This document shows positions 39,220 through 48,544 of a stretch of 64,000 nucleotides of DNA, piece after piece. The DNA lies in the NCBI GenBank assembly GCA_040702985.1, contig CP159991.1, forward strand, positions 1,240,001 through 1,304,000, read 5' to 3'. The position numbers and the translations under genes were made by a program. How positions within the stretch are numbered: position 1 is the stretch's first letter; each line of letters opens with the position of its first letter. The notes under the pieces were generated by a model that saw nothing but the letters and a program-made list of their open reading frames with translations, did not search any database and had not been told where the DNA came from. The stretch comes from Alloscardovia omnicolens (GTDB taxonomy: Bacteria > Actinomycetota > Actinomycetes > Actinomycetales > Bifidobacteriaceae).

Positions 39220-39846
39220 TTACTGATAGTCGTCCACATCAAAGCGCTGATCTTTAAAGAAAAAATCACGATCCTCATCGCTAATAGTACGAATAACACG
39301 TGCAGGATTGCCAGCTACAACACTCCATGCTGGAACATCTTTGGTGACGACTGCCCCACCTGCAACAACTGCATTATCGCCAATAGTTACCCCGGGAAGG
39401 ATTGTTGCACTTCCACCAATCCACACATTGTTACCAATACGGATAGGAATGCCATATTCATATCCCGAGTTACGACTATCAGGATGAAGAGGATGACCAG
39501 CCGTATAAATAGATACGTTGGGAGCAATCATAACGTTATCGCCAATAAATACTTCACCAGGATCCAGAATAGTCAGATTATAGTTAGCAAAAAAGTTCTT
39601 GCCCACATGAATATTCGTACCATAATCACAACGGAAAGGCGCTTCAATATAAGCCGTATCGCCGCCAGAACCCAAGATTTTGCTCAGCAACTCATTCATA
39701 CGACCTAAATCATCAGGATGCAGATTATTGAACTCATACAGTTTCTTCTTGCATTCCAAACGCTCTTGAGACAACCCATCCATATCCGCTACATACGGTA
39801 AGGAATTGAGCATACGCTCTTTTTGATTCATATCATGACGATTCAT
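39220..39846 (-). CDS. Maltose/galactoside O-acetyltransferase-like protein
   Basis: 208-residue left-handed beta-helix acetyltransferase (LacA/Maa family). N-terminal helical cap MERMLN type (KERMLNSLPYVADMDGLSQE), then hexapeptide repeats: GTNIHVGKNFFANYNLTILD, VFIGDNVMIAPNVSIYTAGH, IRIGNNVWIGGSATILPGVT, IGDNAVVAGGAVVTKDVP. The catalytic His lies in YTAGHPLHPDSR. Acceptor probably a sugar. A GGAGGAGG site precedes the ATG at 39846. Possibly co-transcribed with the downstream reductase, though a hairpin intervenes. Confidence 0.88.
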   Translation of the reverse strand: MNRHDMNQKERMLNSLPYVADMDGLSQERLECKKKLYEFNNLHPDDLGRMNELLSKILGSGGDTAYIEAPFRCDYGTNIHVGKNFFANYNLTILDPGEVFIGDNVMIAPNVSIYTAGHPLHPDSRNSGYEYGIPIRIGNNVWIGGSATILPGVTIGDNAVVAGGAVVTKDVPAWSVVAGNPARVIRTISDEDRDFFFKDQRFDVDDYQ

Positions 39847-39942
39847 ACTACCTCCTCCAGCGTTCTTATTGAGGGCTTCACACCTTACAGAACACTTTTA
39901 TTGCACGACCCCTATTTTCTTTCCTATAGAAAGAATATAAGG

Positions 39943-41304
39943 TTATGCACGAGCAACACGCAGTATATATACGATATATCCTGCAAGTAGTCCCACAAAA
40001 GCAGGAAGAATCCATCCCAACCCCATGTTAGTAAACGGCAAAGCAGAATTTATGCTCGCGAAGACATCGTGAATAGATCCAAACACTGGTGAAACACTCT
40101 TAAGCATGCCAAAAGCAGTGCTCATAAAAGTTATAGCTGCAGCAAGAGTTGTTGTTGACATTGCACAAATAAATACGCTTTTATGGAATTTGAAAGTTGG
40201 TCCGAGCACGCACAAAATCATCAACATAATGGTGAGCGGGTACAAGAACATAAGCACTGGAACAGACCACGCAATAATAGCATTTAAGCCAGCATTAGCA
40301 ATAACAAAAGAAATCAGAGTAAAAGATACCGCAAAAATAGTGTACTGACCGACTTTCGGGAAAAGATCAACAAAAGTAGTACTAATAGAGGTAATCAATC
40401 CAATAGCAGTTTTTAAACATGCCAGAGTAATAACAACTCCCAGAAGCACACCGCCACTGGTACCAAAATAATGTTGCGCAATAGCGAATAAAGCAGATCC
40501 GCCATCGGCGCTTACTCCTAAAACAGCACCAGACTGAGCGCCGATAATGGTGAGCACTCCATAAATCACAACCATAAAGAAGCCGGCCAGAACACCAGAT
40601 TTAATGGAAGCGACCGCTGTATGATTTGAATCCTTAACGCCTAAACCATGAATAACGTCAACTAAAATAACGCCGAACGCCAAGGATGCTAAGGCATCCA
40701 TAGTGTTGTATCCCTCAAGAAAACCGGTGAAAAAAGCCTGATGAACATATTCATCATGAGGTTGCACGGTAGAAACAGAGCCCATTGGATGAACAAGAGC
40801 AGTAATAAGAAGAACAGCTAAAACAACTAAAAACAGCGGATTAAGAATTTTACCAACCCAATCCAAAATACGTGTTGGCTTCAGGCTAAAAAGCAAAACC
40901 ACAGCAAAGAAAGCAACGGAGAAGATAAAAAGAGCCAGAGTGCGATTACTCTGTTCCACAAGAGGCGCCACTCCCACTTGAAAAGACACAGTAGCTGTAC
41001 GGGGGATTGCAAAGAACGGACCAATAGTTAAATAAAGAGCAAGTGTGAAAAAGTAGGCAAAGCCCTTACCTACTTGCGTAGCCATATGGAACAGACTCGT
41101 GCTCTGAGACACCGACAAAGCAACTATTCCTAACAAAGGCAAACCCACACCAGTAATGCAGAAGCCCGCAGTAGCAATCCAAGACTGCATTCCAGCCTTT
41201 TGTCCCATACTCACTGGAAAAATCAGATTACCTGCACCGAAAAACAACCCAAACAGCATGGACGCTACAATAATAGACTCTTTACCCGTTAATTTCTTCT
41301 TCAT
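39943..41304 (-). CDS. brnQ: Branched-chain amino acid transport system II carrier protein
   Basis: BrnQ/LivCS family sodium- or proton-coupled carrier for Leu, Ile and Val. 453 residues with about 12 membrane segments. The family N-terminus is clear (MLFGLFFGAGNLIFPVSMGQ), then FAIPRTATVSFQVGVAPLV and a DVIHGLGVKDSNHT loop. AGGAGAG lies 5-11 bases before the ATG. It is the last core gene before the accessory island at 41.5 kb. Confidence 0.92.
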   Translation of the reverse strand: MKKKLTGKESIIVASMLFGLFFGAGNLIFPVSMGQKAGMQSWIATAGFCITGVGLPLLGIVALSVSQSTSLFHMATQVGKGFAYFFTLALYLTIGPFFAIPRTATVSFQVGVAPLVEQSNRTLALFIFSVAFFAVVLLFSLKPTRILDWVGKILNPLFLVVLAVLLITALVHPMGSVSTVQPHDEYVHQAFFTGFLEGYNTMDALASLAFGVILVDVIHGLGVKDSNHTAVASIKSGVLAGFFMVVIYGVLTIIGAQSGAVLGVSADGGSALFAIAQHYFGTSGGVLLGVVITLACLKTAIGLITSISTTFVDLFPKVGQYTIFAVSFTLISFVIANAGLNAIIAWSVPVLMFLYPLTIMLMILCVLGPTFKFHKSVFICAMSTTTLAAAITFMSTAFGMLKSVSPVFGSIHDVFASINSALPFTNMGLGWILPAFVGLLAGYIVYILRVARA

Positions 41305-41709
41305 GAATCTCTCCTACAACATCTCATGATTAGAGAGATTAGCGTGATATTGCACGTATGTATAGATAGACGCAAGGGAATGTCACAAACTCATCCACAA
41401 TATAAGACGGTAGCTATTATGGCGGTATTGTTTGCCTTTGTATGAGCATTTGTATGCGCACTTTTGTCAAGCTATTACACGATCGCTGTGGCAATGCTCC
41501 CTAAACTTTCTCCTCCTTCATAGCATATGATAAGAACAATGCCCCTGTGCCCCACGAGAGAAAACAAGGTTGTTCTACACGCTAATAAAGTAATAAAAGC
41601 GTGGATTATATTTCCCTACCCTCTATAAGGTTGCAGGGCGTGTTTTCATGTAGTCAGCACCATGTCTAGGCTGGATTACGGTCACTCTTCAACTGTCAAA
41701 ACCGTGTAG
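41305..41709. other. Non-coding junction between core genome and accessory island
   Basis: No gene seen. It contains the diverged copy of the guaA-downstream sequence (41543-41610, separate entry). Past that point, AT-rich non-coding DNA leads into the decayed frame at 41710-41898. It marks the left boundary of the island. Confidence 0.5.
41543..41610 (+). repeat. Diverged direct repeat of the guaA 3'-downstream sequence (left island end)
   Basis: ACAAGGTTGTTCTAC (41564-41578) and GTAATAAAAGCGTG (41590-41603) match ACAAGGTCGTTCTAC (60948-60962) and GTAATAAAAGCGTG (60985-60998). The first is one mismatch in 15 and the second is identical over 14. Weaker similarity extends left (CACGAGAG vs CACAAGAG). 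Same order and orientation, with a different spacer (11 vs 22 bases). Likely an old att site or a copy of the guaA terminator carried by the insertion. Confidence 0.6.
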
Positions 41710-41898
41710 TTACCTGCGAAGAGTATTTTCATAAGACTCAAGAGCAACACCTCTGACCTGCGAAAACGTAATTCGATTGCACGCACTAGCTACATGGACA
41801 AGAAGAGTATCGGCTGTGCGACCCTTGATCTAAGACTGATCATTTGCAAGCAAAGAGTGACAGCATTGAGCTACGTAAACATCACGCGTCTCAATCAT
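41710..41898 (-). pseudogene. Small decayed reading frame downstream of the AAA ATPase gene
   Basis: From ATG 41898 the frame reads MIETRDVYVAQCCHSLLAND then a TAG (41830-41832), then IKGRTADTLLVHVASACNRI to a TAA at 41710. It is 30 bases past the AAA gene on the same strand. The family is not recognised. It could be a broken partner gene of the ATPase or a chance frame. Confidence 0.3.
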
Positions 41899-41928
41899 AG
41901 AGGCTACATCTCACTTGGCATTGTGGAG

Positions 41929-44310
41929 TTACAGTGCTGTAGTGGGAGTGAAGCTCTGAGACCATTCTCCTAGGTGATTCTCGATATCACTCCATCTATC
42001 GGATGCATGACGGTCTTTCTTCTTCCAGTCAACGAGCTGCTTCTTGAGATGGACACGGTCAAGTTTATCAAGAATAACCATCACACACTGAGCGCATTTT
42101 TTCTTCTCCTCATCACTGTACCGCTCGAAGGAGTTTGTGGGATTAAACGCCTTCACTCGCTTTTCCATATGACTTGCATCGTTAAAGGCAAGGCTATACA
42201 TTGTATATTCGAGGAAGGGTAGTTGGACACCAAGACGCTCGCACAGGTCTGGGTCGCGCGACAGTCGAGACATTCCTATCCTATAGTTGAAAGTGCTGTA
42301 TCCCTCTAAAACCCTCCTGAGTATGTTGCCGATTACATATGACTCATTTGGATCCACATCCTCGGCACTGGCAAAATCGTACGCGCGCCTTAGCAGAATA
42401 GTGTATTCGTTGCTGTTATTGACGCGTGGTTCAGAAGATCTTCCCCTAAGCTCGAACACCGCTTCGATTTTCTTCCCATCGAAATCGACATTTATGTCCG
42501 AGAAGATATTTGTCAGCTCTTCTACAACACCCCCGTCATGAGTCATAATCGTAATGCGACTCTCTGCATTCGCTTTCAAAAGGTGTTCGAAGCGTTCTCT
42601 GATCAGTGAACAGACTCCTACTCTGTTTTCCATGTCGAAGCTAGAAATTGGGTCATCAAGAACAAGGTACTGTGGGTCGTCATCCTCGTGATTCCTCGCC
42701 CTATTCTTTCCGCCTTCGGAGAAGAAATAGCAGAGTGCGAGAATATTTCTCTCGCCCGTTGAGACATCGTTTGGCTTTACCGGATGCCCGTTCGACATAA
42801 TCTTGTATTTGTTGCCCTCTGGGGAAAGTCGGAATTTCTTGGAATCGAAATAGACGCTTGCAAGATAAGCGTTGATTACGTCAACCGCAATGTCGACACT
42901 TTGCATTCTAGCTTCCTGTGCTGCCTTGCTCTCAACCAGAGCTTTAAGAGTATCGTTGTTCTTCTCTTTACTATCTTTGGCATTATCGAGCGCTCGAATT
43001 GCATCTTCCCTCTGTTTGTTCATTGAGGACGCATCCGCTGCGGCAATCGCATTACTCAAGCCAAGGAGTGTGGTACGGATTTCCTCCTTTTCATCTATGG
43101 CTTTGTTTATCAATCCGACTTCCTCGTTAATGTGTTTGATGACTTCGTTCAAGGCATGAATCGCTTCTGACAGCCCCAAACAATCAATAGTCTTTGGAGA
43201 ATAGATGTTTGACTCCCTCTCCGCTATCAAATCATTGTAGCTCTTTACCAAGTTAATCACCTTTTGCTCAGCCTTTAGCAAGTCAGTCCCCAGCGTGGTG
43301 GACACCTGTTCTGAAACACTCTGCTGAGTTATCTCTTGTAAAAGTGCTGATCTGAGCTCCTCTTTGAATTCGTCTACTTCCTTGCTGAGTACCTTGCGCA
43401 CACTATCGATAATGGAGGCCTTTTCCACTGCGGAAATCTCTCGTTGGCACATTGGACAAGCGTCAGTATCCGGGTTGGAGAAAGTCTCAGCAGACATCTC
43501 GATGAGTTTCTGATTCCCGTTTTGAACAATTTCAAGTATCCGCTTCTCACGGTCGCTGAGAGTTGGGTCTTCTACCCGTTTTGACAGAAGTTCTAAAATC
43601 CGTGTTTCGTCGTATTGTTCGACTTCTATCGGTGAAAGGCGAGGTAGGTAGTTATCGCCAGCTTCGCTCGCCTTTTTATATTCCGTTAACCTATCGTTAA
43701 ACTCCTTTTCCAAGAATTCACGGGGCTGCGTAGGCTCTACATTGCATATTTCATCCCATCGTTTATCAGTGAGATTTGGCTTCTTACCGTCGACTTCCTC
43801 TGCCCGTGAATTCCACCCGCCTTCTCTCGCTGCGCTCTTTGCTTTCTTCTCCAACTCTTCCGGAGAATTCTCACCACTACTCAGATCGTTGATTTCCTTT
43901 GTCAACATCTCGTTCTTATCATTAATCTCACGAATTTCCTTGTTGATTTTCTTAATTGCATCCGCCGCTTCAACTTGTTCGCCAAGCATCGCAAACGCCT
44001 CAAGACCATCATCATTGATGCGTATTTTCGACTCAATGTAGTCTTCGCTGAAGACTCTTATTCGCGCACGATCAGCATCATCCAGATCCAATCTTTGATT
44101 GTCCGAGTTGTAAAAGTAGCCACTACCTTTTCCTGTCTTGATGGACTCAATTTCCCGCGCAACGGTTGATTTACCGGAACCATTATGACCAAAAATAATC
44201 GAAGCACGTAGCGCAGGTGATTTATCGCCGAAAAGGGTGATGTCACAGCCACTCGAGAAGGCTCCTCTCTGCACTCGAATCCCATGAATGAGTGGAATCT
44301 TGCTAGCCAT
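41929..44310 (-). CDS. AAA-family ATPase (AAA_13 type, RloC/PrrC-like)
   Basis: 793-residue ABC/SMC-like ATPase. Walker A GHNGSGKSTV near residue 40, a long coiled coil (about residues 110-490) with a central CPMCQREI zinc-hook-type CxxC near residue 290, the signature STGERNILALCYFF, and Walker B YLVLDDPISSFD with a MTHD His. This is the layout of AAA_13 proteins such as RloC and PrrC, phage-restricting anticodon nucleases. The C-terminal region has R-x3-E (ILRRVLEGYSTF) followed by a His (FNDASHM), similar to the Arg-Glu-His nuclease triad, but the spacing differs, so nuclease activity is only inferred. AT-richer and alone at the island edge, it is probably a defence cargo gene. Confidence 0.8.
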   Translation of the reverse strand: MASKIPLIHGIRVQRGAFSSGCDITLFGDKSPALRASIIFGHNGSGKSTVAREIESIKTGKGSGYFYNSDNQRLDLDDADRARIRVFSEDYIESKIRINDDGLEAFAMLGEQVEAADAIKKINKEIREINDKNEMLTKEINDLSSGENSPEELEKKAKSAAREGGWNSRAEEVDGKKPNLTDKRWDEICNVEPTQPREFLEKEFNDRLTEYKKASEAGDNYLPRLSPIEVEQYDETRILELLSKRVEDPTLSDREKRILEIVQNGNQKLIEMSAETFSNPDTDACPMCQREISAVEKASIIDSVRKVLSKEVDEFKEELRSALLQEITQQSVSEQVSTTLGTDLLKAEQKVINLVKSYNDLIAERESNIYSPKTIDCLGLSEAIHALNEVIKHINEEVGLINKAIDEKEEIRTTLLGLSNAIAAADASSMNKQREDAIRALDNAKDSKEKNNDTLKALVESKAAQEARMQSVDIAVDVINAYLASVYFDSKKFRLSPEGNKYKIMSNGHPVKPNDVSTGERNILALCYFFSEGGKNRARNHEDDDPQYLVLDDPISSFDMENRVGVCSLIRERFEHLLKANAESRITIMTHDGGVVEELTNIFSDINVDFDGKKIEAVFELRGRSSEPRVNNSNEYTILLRRAYDFASAEDVDPNESYVIGNILRRVLEGYSTFNYRIGMSRLSRDPDLCERLGVQLPFLEYTMYSLAFNDASHMEKRVKAFNPTNSFERYSDEEKKKCAQCVMVILDKLDRVHLKKQLVDWKKKDRHASDRWSDIENHLGEWSQSFTPTTAL

Positions 44311-44715
44311 TAGAGCCTCCTTGCCTCGGGAATAACACAGGTTGAATATCTTGCGTAATGAGTTTTGAGTACTTTTTAAGTATATAAACTCATCTTACAC
44401 ACTCCGCCGCAGGAGTACTAAACGGCAGATTGTCATCGAGCTATAATCTAGCAAGCCTAAGCGTTGACTAGCGTCCCGTACAACTTTGCGCACACGTCTT
44501 CAACGATGTCACAGCTGGCAGAAGCACCCGGGCACCCCAGTTCCCCCTGTTTCCAGACGACTGGGTGGACTCTTTGCTACAGCTACAGTCTAGGGGCAAA
44601 AACTCGAACGGTCCTCGGCAAGGGCAGGTTCTAGGTAACCTTGCAACACTTCTGATGGGTGGGGAATGTCAGTATGACTGTTTTGGTGACGTTTTATGGG
44701 GCGAGTATTGTTCAC
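44311..44715. other. Non-coding stretch between AAA ATPase and IS30 remnant
   Basis: No supported gene. A short minus-strand frame (about 44560-44460) ends DIVEDVCAKLYGTLVNA and might be the end of an unidentified gene, but has no start. The AAA gene's promoter and leader presumably lie at 44330-44400 (AT-rich). Confidence 0.4.
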
Positions 44716-45711
44716 ACACCCACTTCCTGCTCGTTGTGTGGATTACGCCGCTTTGATTGCTTTGGTTTTTTAACTTCACCAGCGCCGCACGTTTGGTTGG
44801 TGTTTCTAAAAGTGTGGGAAAGGTATGGCGCAATGATCCGACTCGGACAACAGGTCGCAACGAATTACCATCATTGCCTCAGTCACAATCTTGGTACAAT
44901 CGTTTCTTGTGTAATTTGGATAAAAACATTAATCCAAGGTATTTTGAGCTTTGACCAGCGACAGCTCATCAGCCTTCTTCATCATGAGGACATTCAATAC
45001 GAGAAATCGCCCAACACCTTAATCGAAATCCTTCAACAATTAGTCGCCAATTGCGTCGTAACCAGATTCATCAATGAGTGATTTACAATCCGTGTACAGC
45101 TCAACGTTGTGCAATCAGCCGACGTCGGAGGAATCACCAACGCAAGTACGACAGCCCGCCACTGTGGCCTGAAATCATGACTCGTTTGCACAAGCGATGT
45201 AGCCCTGAACAGATCTCGCATGATTTACGCAAGTGTTTCCCCGATAATGAAAACATGCAGCCCTGCACCGAAACGATTTACCAAGCAATCTATGTTCAAA
45301 GTAAAGGACACCTGTGCAAAGAGCTGGTCGCATTGATAAGACGAGGAAAAACACAACATAAAACCGCACTAACTCGCACCACACGACGTCGATTTCACGA
45401 TCCGATAATCATGATTTCCGAACACCCTGTCGAAGTCCAAAACCACTCCAATCTAAGACATTGGAAAGAAGACCTCATCATCGGTAAAAAACGGCAAGAA
45501 CACCATCGATACCCTTGTCGAAAAATCGACCATGTTAACCGTACTGCTTCATCTACCAACCAACCACTCAGCGCAAGCACTCAACGAAGCAACCGTGAAG
45601 AAAACGAGTAACTTCCCCAATCACTTCACTGAAACATTCACGTGGGATCAAGGTAGCGAAACGGCCAGCCACAAACAATATCCAATGAACAACGGTTATC
45701 ATCATAGCTAA
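44716..45711 (+). pseudogene. IS30-family transposase remnant
   Basis: Pieces of an IS30-type transposase are spread over at least three frames: AARLVGVSKSVGKVWRN, then ILSFDQRQLISLLHHE and SIREIAQHLNRNPSTISRQL (the DNA-binding region), then SPEQISHDLRKCFPDNENMQ and TETIYQAIYVQSKGHL, HWKEDLIIGK, then after another frameshift NTIDTLVEKSTMLTVLLHLP and TFTWDQGSETA. The part after WDQG (the last catalytic region) is lost, and terminal inverted repeats were not found. It is an inactive relic inside the island. Confidence 0.85.
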
Positions 45712-45876
45712 AGGTCGCAGTCTCTTCTTTCCCTCGACAACCTCGGCTTAGTCTTAGCTACATCTACTTTAGAACGTTTAGGCGTATGAACTCTTTAGAT
45801 TTTTTAGATGTTTGAACTGAAGCGCCTAATGATAACGAAATCTTACCTGTTGAAACTTTCCAAGACTAATTTACAT

Positions 45877-46074
45877 CTATCTGTGAGAAAGTTCCTCTAG
45901 CCCTATCAATAGAGCTTCATGAATAATATGAACAGATTTCTCTTGGTTAAGTTTATTCTTTAATATGTCTATAACATCTTTTAATTTTCCATCAACCAAA
46001 ATCGTTATTCCCTCAACCGTATCGCCTGTAACCTCATTTTCAAATTGTTCTATTAGCATTGATATTTTATCCAT
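45877..46074 (-). CDS. Small hypothetical protein in immunity gene cluster
   Basis: 65 residues (MDKISMLIEQFENEVTGDTV…), acidic, predicted helical, no membrane segment. It begins 3 bases past the stop of the 46078 gene with AAGGAATAAATA before the ATG, so it is co-translated with it. Likely part of an immunity operon; the family is not recognised. Confidence 0.55.
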   Translation of the reverse strand: MDKISMLIEQFENEVTGDTVEGITILVDGKLKDVIDILKNKLNQEKSVHIIHEALLIGLEELSHR

Positions 46075-46077
46075 TAT

Positions 46078-46575
46078 TTATTCCTTATCAAATATATTCA
46101 TTCCATTATGTATCCAAAATCTTTGAGGTACTGGGATTAAATCCCAAAAACTACGGTACATCCCTGTCCATCCTAAAGGTACATAATCCTCAAATGATTC
46201 TGATTCAGAGTATTGACTATACAAACGATTATTATCAAAATCTATAAATAAACTAGGATGAAAATCATAATACCAAGAATCATCTAATTCATCTATTGAT
46301 CCTAATAAATAAGTTTGTAAATCTTCTGAACTGACCTCAAACTCTGTCATTTTCTCAAGAAAGTTTCCAGCGTTCTCTTTTACAAGAACCTTACTGTCGC
46401 TTCTCTTCGAATCAATTGACAAACCTTCTACATTATATCCATGTCGTACCAGATGAGAGTCTAAAATAGTATAATCTAAAATCCACAACTCTCTATCGGA
46501 TACATACCAAGAAAATTTGCCATTATACTGCACACCGCAAATGATTTCAGTCGGAAAATTAATTAAACTAGCCAT
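46078..46575 (-). CDS. Putative polymorphic-toxin immunity protein
   Basis: 165-residue soluble acidic protein with many aromatic residues (WYYDFHPSLFIDFDNNRLYS, GWTGMYRSFWDLIPVPQRFW). Its place directly after a broken RHS linker suggests an immunity protein whose toxin has been lost. A second, decayed copy is at 48545-48779. The RBS AGGGGG and ATG at 46575 support expression. No specific immunity family is recognised. Confidence 0.55.
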   Translation of the reverse strand: MASLINFPTEIICGVQYNGKFSWYVSDRELWILDYTILDSHLVRHGYNVEGLSIDSKRSDSKVLVKENAGNFLEKMTEFEVSSEDLQTYLLGSIDELDDSWYYDFHPSLFIDFDNNRLYSQYSESESFEDYVPLGWTGMYRSFWDLIPVPQRFWIHNGMNIFDKE

Positions 46576-46587
46576 TATTGATTCCCC

Positions 46588-46930
46588 CTACGACCCTAGC
46601 ATTTGTAGCATATTCCTCAATCCAACCAATCCAAGACCTATAGCTCCAGCAGTAACACCAACTTTCTTCCAATCAACCTCTCTCAAGAAATGAACTACCT
46701 GCTTACCAACTCGCTCCGCCGTCGCACACACATACTTGTACATATTCCTAAGCAATTCACCCCAATTACGGAAAAGACTGCCCCCCCCCACGAGACTCAG
46801 GAGCAGTCTTAAGCCCAGTAGCCTAAACGCATTTTCTTGGATATGATATGTTGCTGACGGAGAGCCTCAGCTCGCGTTTAATCTTGCGCTTGCTACTGTA
46901 CAACAAAGCGACTAGCACTCTGAATTATAG
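46588..46930 (-). pseudogene. Remnant of the RHS protein C-terminal linker
   Basis: The frame 46588-46791 reads SLFRNWGELLRNMYKYVCAT and KQVVHFLREVDWKKVGV, closely similar to the RHS protein near residues 2855-2900 (SMFRNWGKALQNMYKHVCTT, RQAVHFLREVDWKKVGI). Similarity continues at DNA level to about 46930 (for example GAGACTCAG… CTAGCACTCTGA) but out of frame. A run of nine C (46781-46789) lies at the frame edge. It lacks the toxin tip and is a leftover cassette end. Confidence 0.75.
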
Positions 46931-47007
46931 ATTCAGAAATCCTACAGAAAATTTTTATACAATAAGGTTTCAAAGAGGACAATCTGCTCCCCTTGAAACC
47001 TTATAAC

Positions 47008-47553
47008 TTAATCATCTATACCAACACCACCAGTGAACTGTGTTATTAAAGAAAGATACTCTTTTATACTCACTTTATCAATGTTCGCTATATCTTTTTT
47101 ACCCCCAACAGAAAGAAGAGGAACAAAGCCAAAACACTGTTCATAACTTAAAGAACCGAAGCGACGAACAGCTTCCTCATATAACGGAATTTCAAAGTAA
47201 TCTTCCAAAAGCCCTTCATCTTCCAAATCATCTAGGAAATAGTGCATATTCTCCAAAATAGATATAAAATCTCCATCTTTATATCTCACAAGCCTCAAAT
47301 ATTTTTGCTCCTCTAAAGTAACAATATCACCAAAAGCAGTAAGAAAAATCGGAATGGATAGCGCCCCTCTGAAATAGGTTCTTCGAACAAATTCCAAATA
47401 GACATCAGGATTAATCACTTTTAAATAACCATTAAGTAAATATCCTAAACCGTAATTTTTCCACAAATGTAACAATTCGCTCGGAACCTGATGACAATAT
47501 TTATCGATTACATCACTAGGCATATCCGAAATTTTAGAAAATTTTAATAACAT
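47008..47553 (-). CDS. Immunity protein, Tdi1/GAD-like (DUF1851) family
   Basis: 181 residues. The pattern SELLHLWKNYGLGYLLNGYL… FLTAFGDIVTLEEQKYLRLV… with a GAD-like N-terminus matches the Tdi1 immunity family (GAD-like plus DUF1851), known to neutralise Ntox15 DNases such as Tde1 of Agrobacterium. It begins 10 bases after the Ntox15 gene with AGGA before the ATG, so the two genes form a toxin-immunity pair. Confidence 0.72.
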   Translation of the reverse strand: MLLKFSKISDMPSDVIDKYCHQVPSELLHLWKNYGLGYLLNGYLKVINPDVYLEFVRRTYFRGALSIPIFLTAFGDIVTLEEQKYLRLVRYKDGDFISILENMHYFLDDLEDEGLLEDYFEIPLYEEAVRRFGSLSYEQCFGFVPLLSVGGKKDIANIDKVSIKEYLSLITQFTGGVGIDD

Positions 47554-47562
47554 AACTACATC

Positions 47563-48198
47563 CTATGGAATCAATTTTACATTCAAGTACATTTTACTTA
47601 AATCTTCATAAGGTGTTGTTCTAGCAATATTATCAACAACCTCATCTACTTCTCCGATTCGAGATTTCCACTGAGAGCCAATTGAAGAATTAACCCTTGC
47701 GTCTCCCACACCTGTTACATTTTGGGCAAAACCTCCGGCGATTTGATCAGGATTGTGCAATGCAGCTTGACTATCTAGCCATGAACTAGCTTGCGATTTA
47801 GCTTCATCTCTACTCAATCCTGCTTGACGTAATTCATTATATTTATCAGTAAAAGCATTGTCACGAGCTGCCTTTTGCGCGGCATTCCCAGCAGACGAGC
47901 GCCCGTTAGCTAAATAGTCCGCTCTATTTTTAATATAATCTACTACCGTTAGCTTGTTCATTCCCTCTTGCTGATTCCTCAATTGACGTGAAAATTCACT
48001 AGCATCGTGCTTGTCATTTTTATTAAACTTAATTTCAATTTCAGGAGTTCGACTAATATCCCCTGATTTCGGTTTAGTCTTCATAACCTCGGATTTTGGT
48101 GCTCTCTTCGTAGAGACACGACCCAGACCATTCGTAAAGAGGTTATAACCAAAGTTCATCGCAAGCGTTTGACCAGTCACCTTATTACCAGCCACCAC
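47563..48198 (-). CDS. Orphan toxin C-terminal module, Ntox15 nuclease domain
   Basis: 211 residues as called from a GTG at 48198. The reading frame stays open upstream to about 48270 without ATG (…SVTKVGVQAGVDTVIDTALD), which resembles the pre-toxin linker of the RHS protein. The core holds the Ntox15 pattern: EIEIKFNKNDKHDASEFSRQ, then KNRADYLANGR and QAALHNPDQIAGGFAQ, then GVGDARVNSSIGSQWKSRI. HxxD-type residues (HNPD) are the metal-nuclease signature. No RHS core precedes it, so it is a displaced toxin tip; it might be expressed by recombination into the RHS gene. Confidence 0.72.
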   Translation of the reverse strand: MVAGNKVTGQTLAMNFGYNLFTNGLGRVSTKRAPKSEVMKTKPKSGDISRTPEIEIKFNKNDKHDASEFSRQLRNQQEGMNKLTVVDYIKNRADYLANGRSSAGNAAQKAARDNAFTDKYNELRQAGLSRDEAKSQASSWLDSQAALHNPDQIAGGFAQNVTGVGDARVNSSIGSQWKSRIGEVDEVVDNIARTTPYEDLSKMYLNVKLIP

Positions 48199-48544
48199 AT
48201 CAAGAGCTGTATCTATAACAGTATCTACACCTGCTTGAACACCAACTTTCGTAACCGATGAACAACCTAATCACTGATCTTGAATATATCACTGACGACG
48301 TTGGACTACCACTTGATCTTGCGCTTGCCCCTGCGCAACAAAATGACTAACACTCTGATAAGTCTGATACCTCTATTGCCAGAAATTACCCACATTGCTG
48401 ACCTGCCCGCTGGGTGAAGCGATTCCCGTGATGACCAACCCAGCTGACAGCTTGATTTTTTCTTTTGAGACAAGCTGGAGTTTAGTGGCTTTGAACTCCA
48501 ATGTTCGAGAACCTTTAAAAGATCAAACTGAAGCGCATAATAAT
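48199..48544 (-). pseudogene. Broken RHS linker and toxin-module debris
   Basis: At 48300-48430 the DNA is a degraded copy of the RHS linker (for example ACACTCTGATAAGTCTGAT matches 51130-51150 region) in no usable frame. The left part (48199-48270) continues the Ntox15 module. 48476-48501 has a small hairpin (TGGAGTT/AACTCCA). 48500-48544 resembles 45800-45850. Evidence of repeated duplication and decay. Confidence 0.6.
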
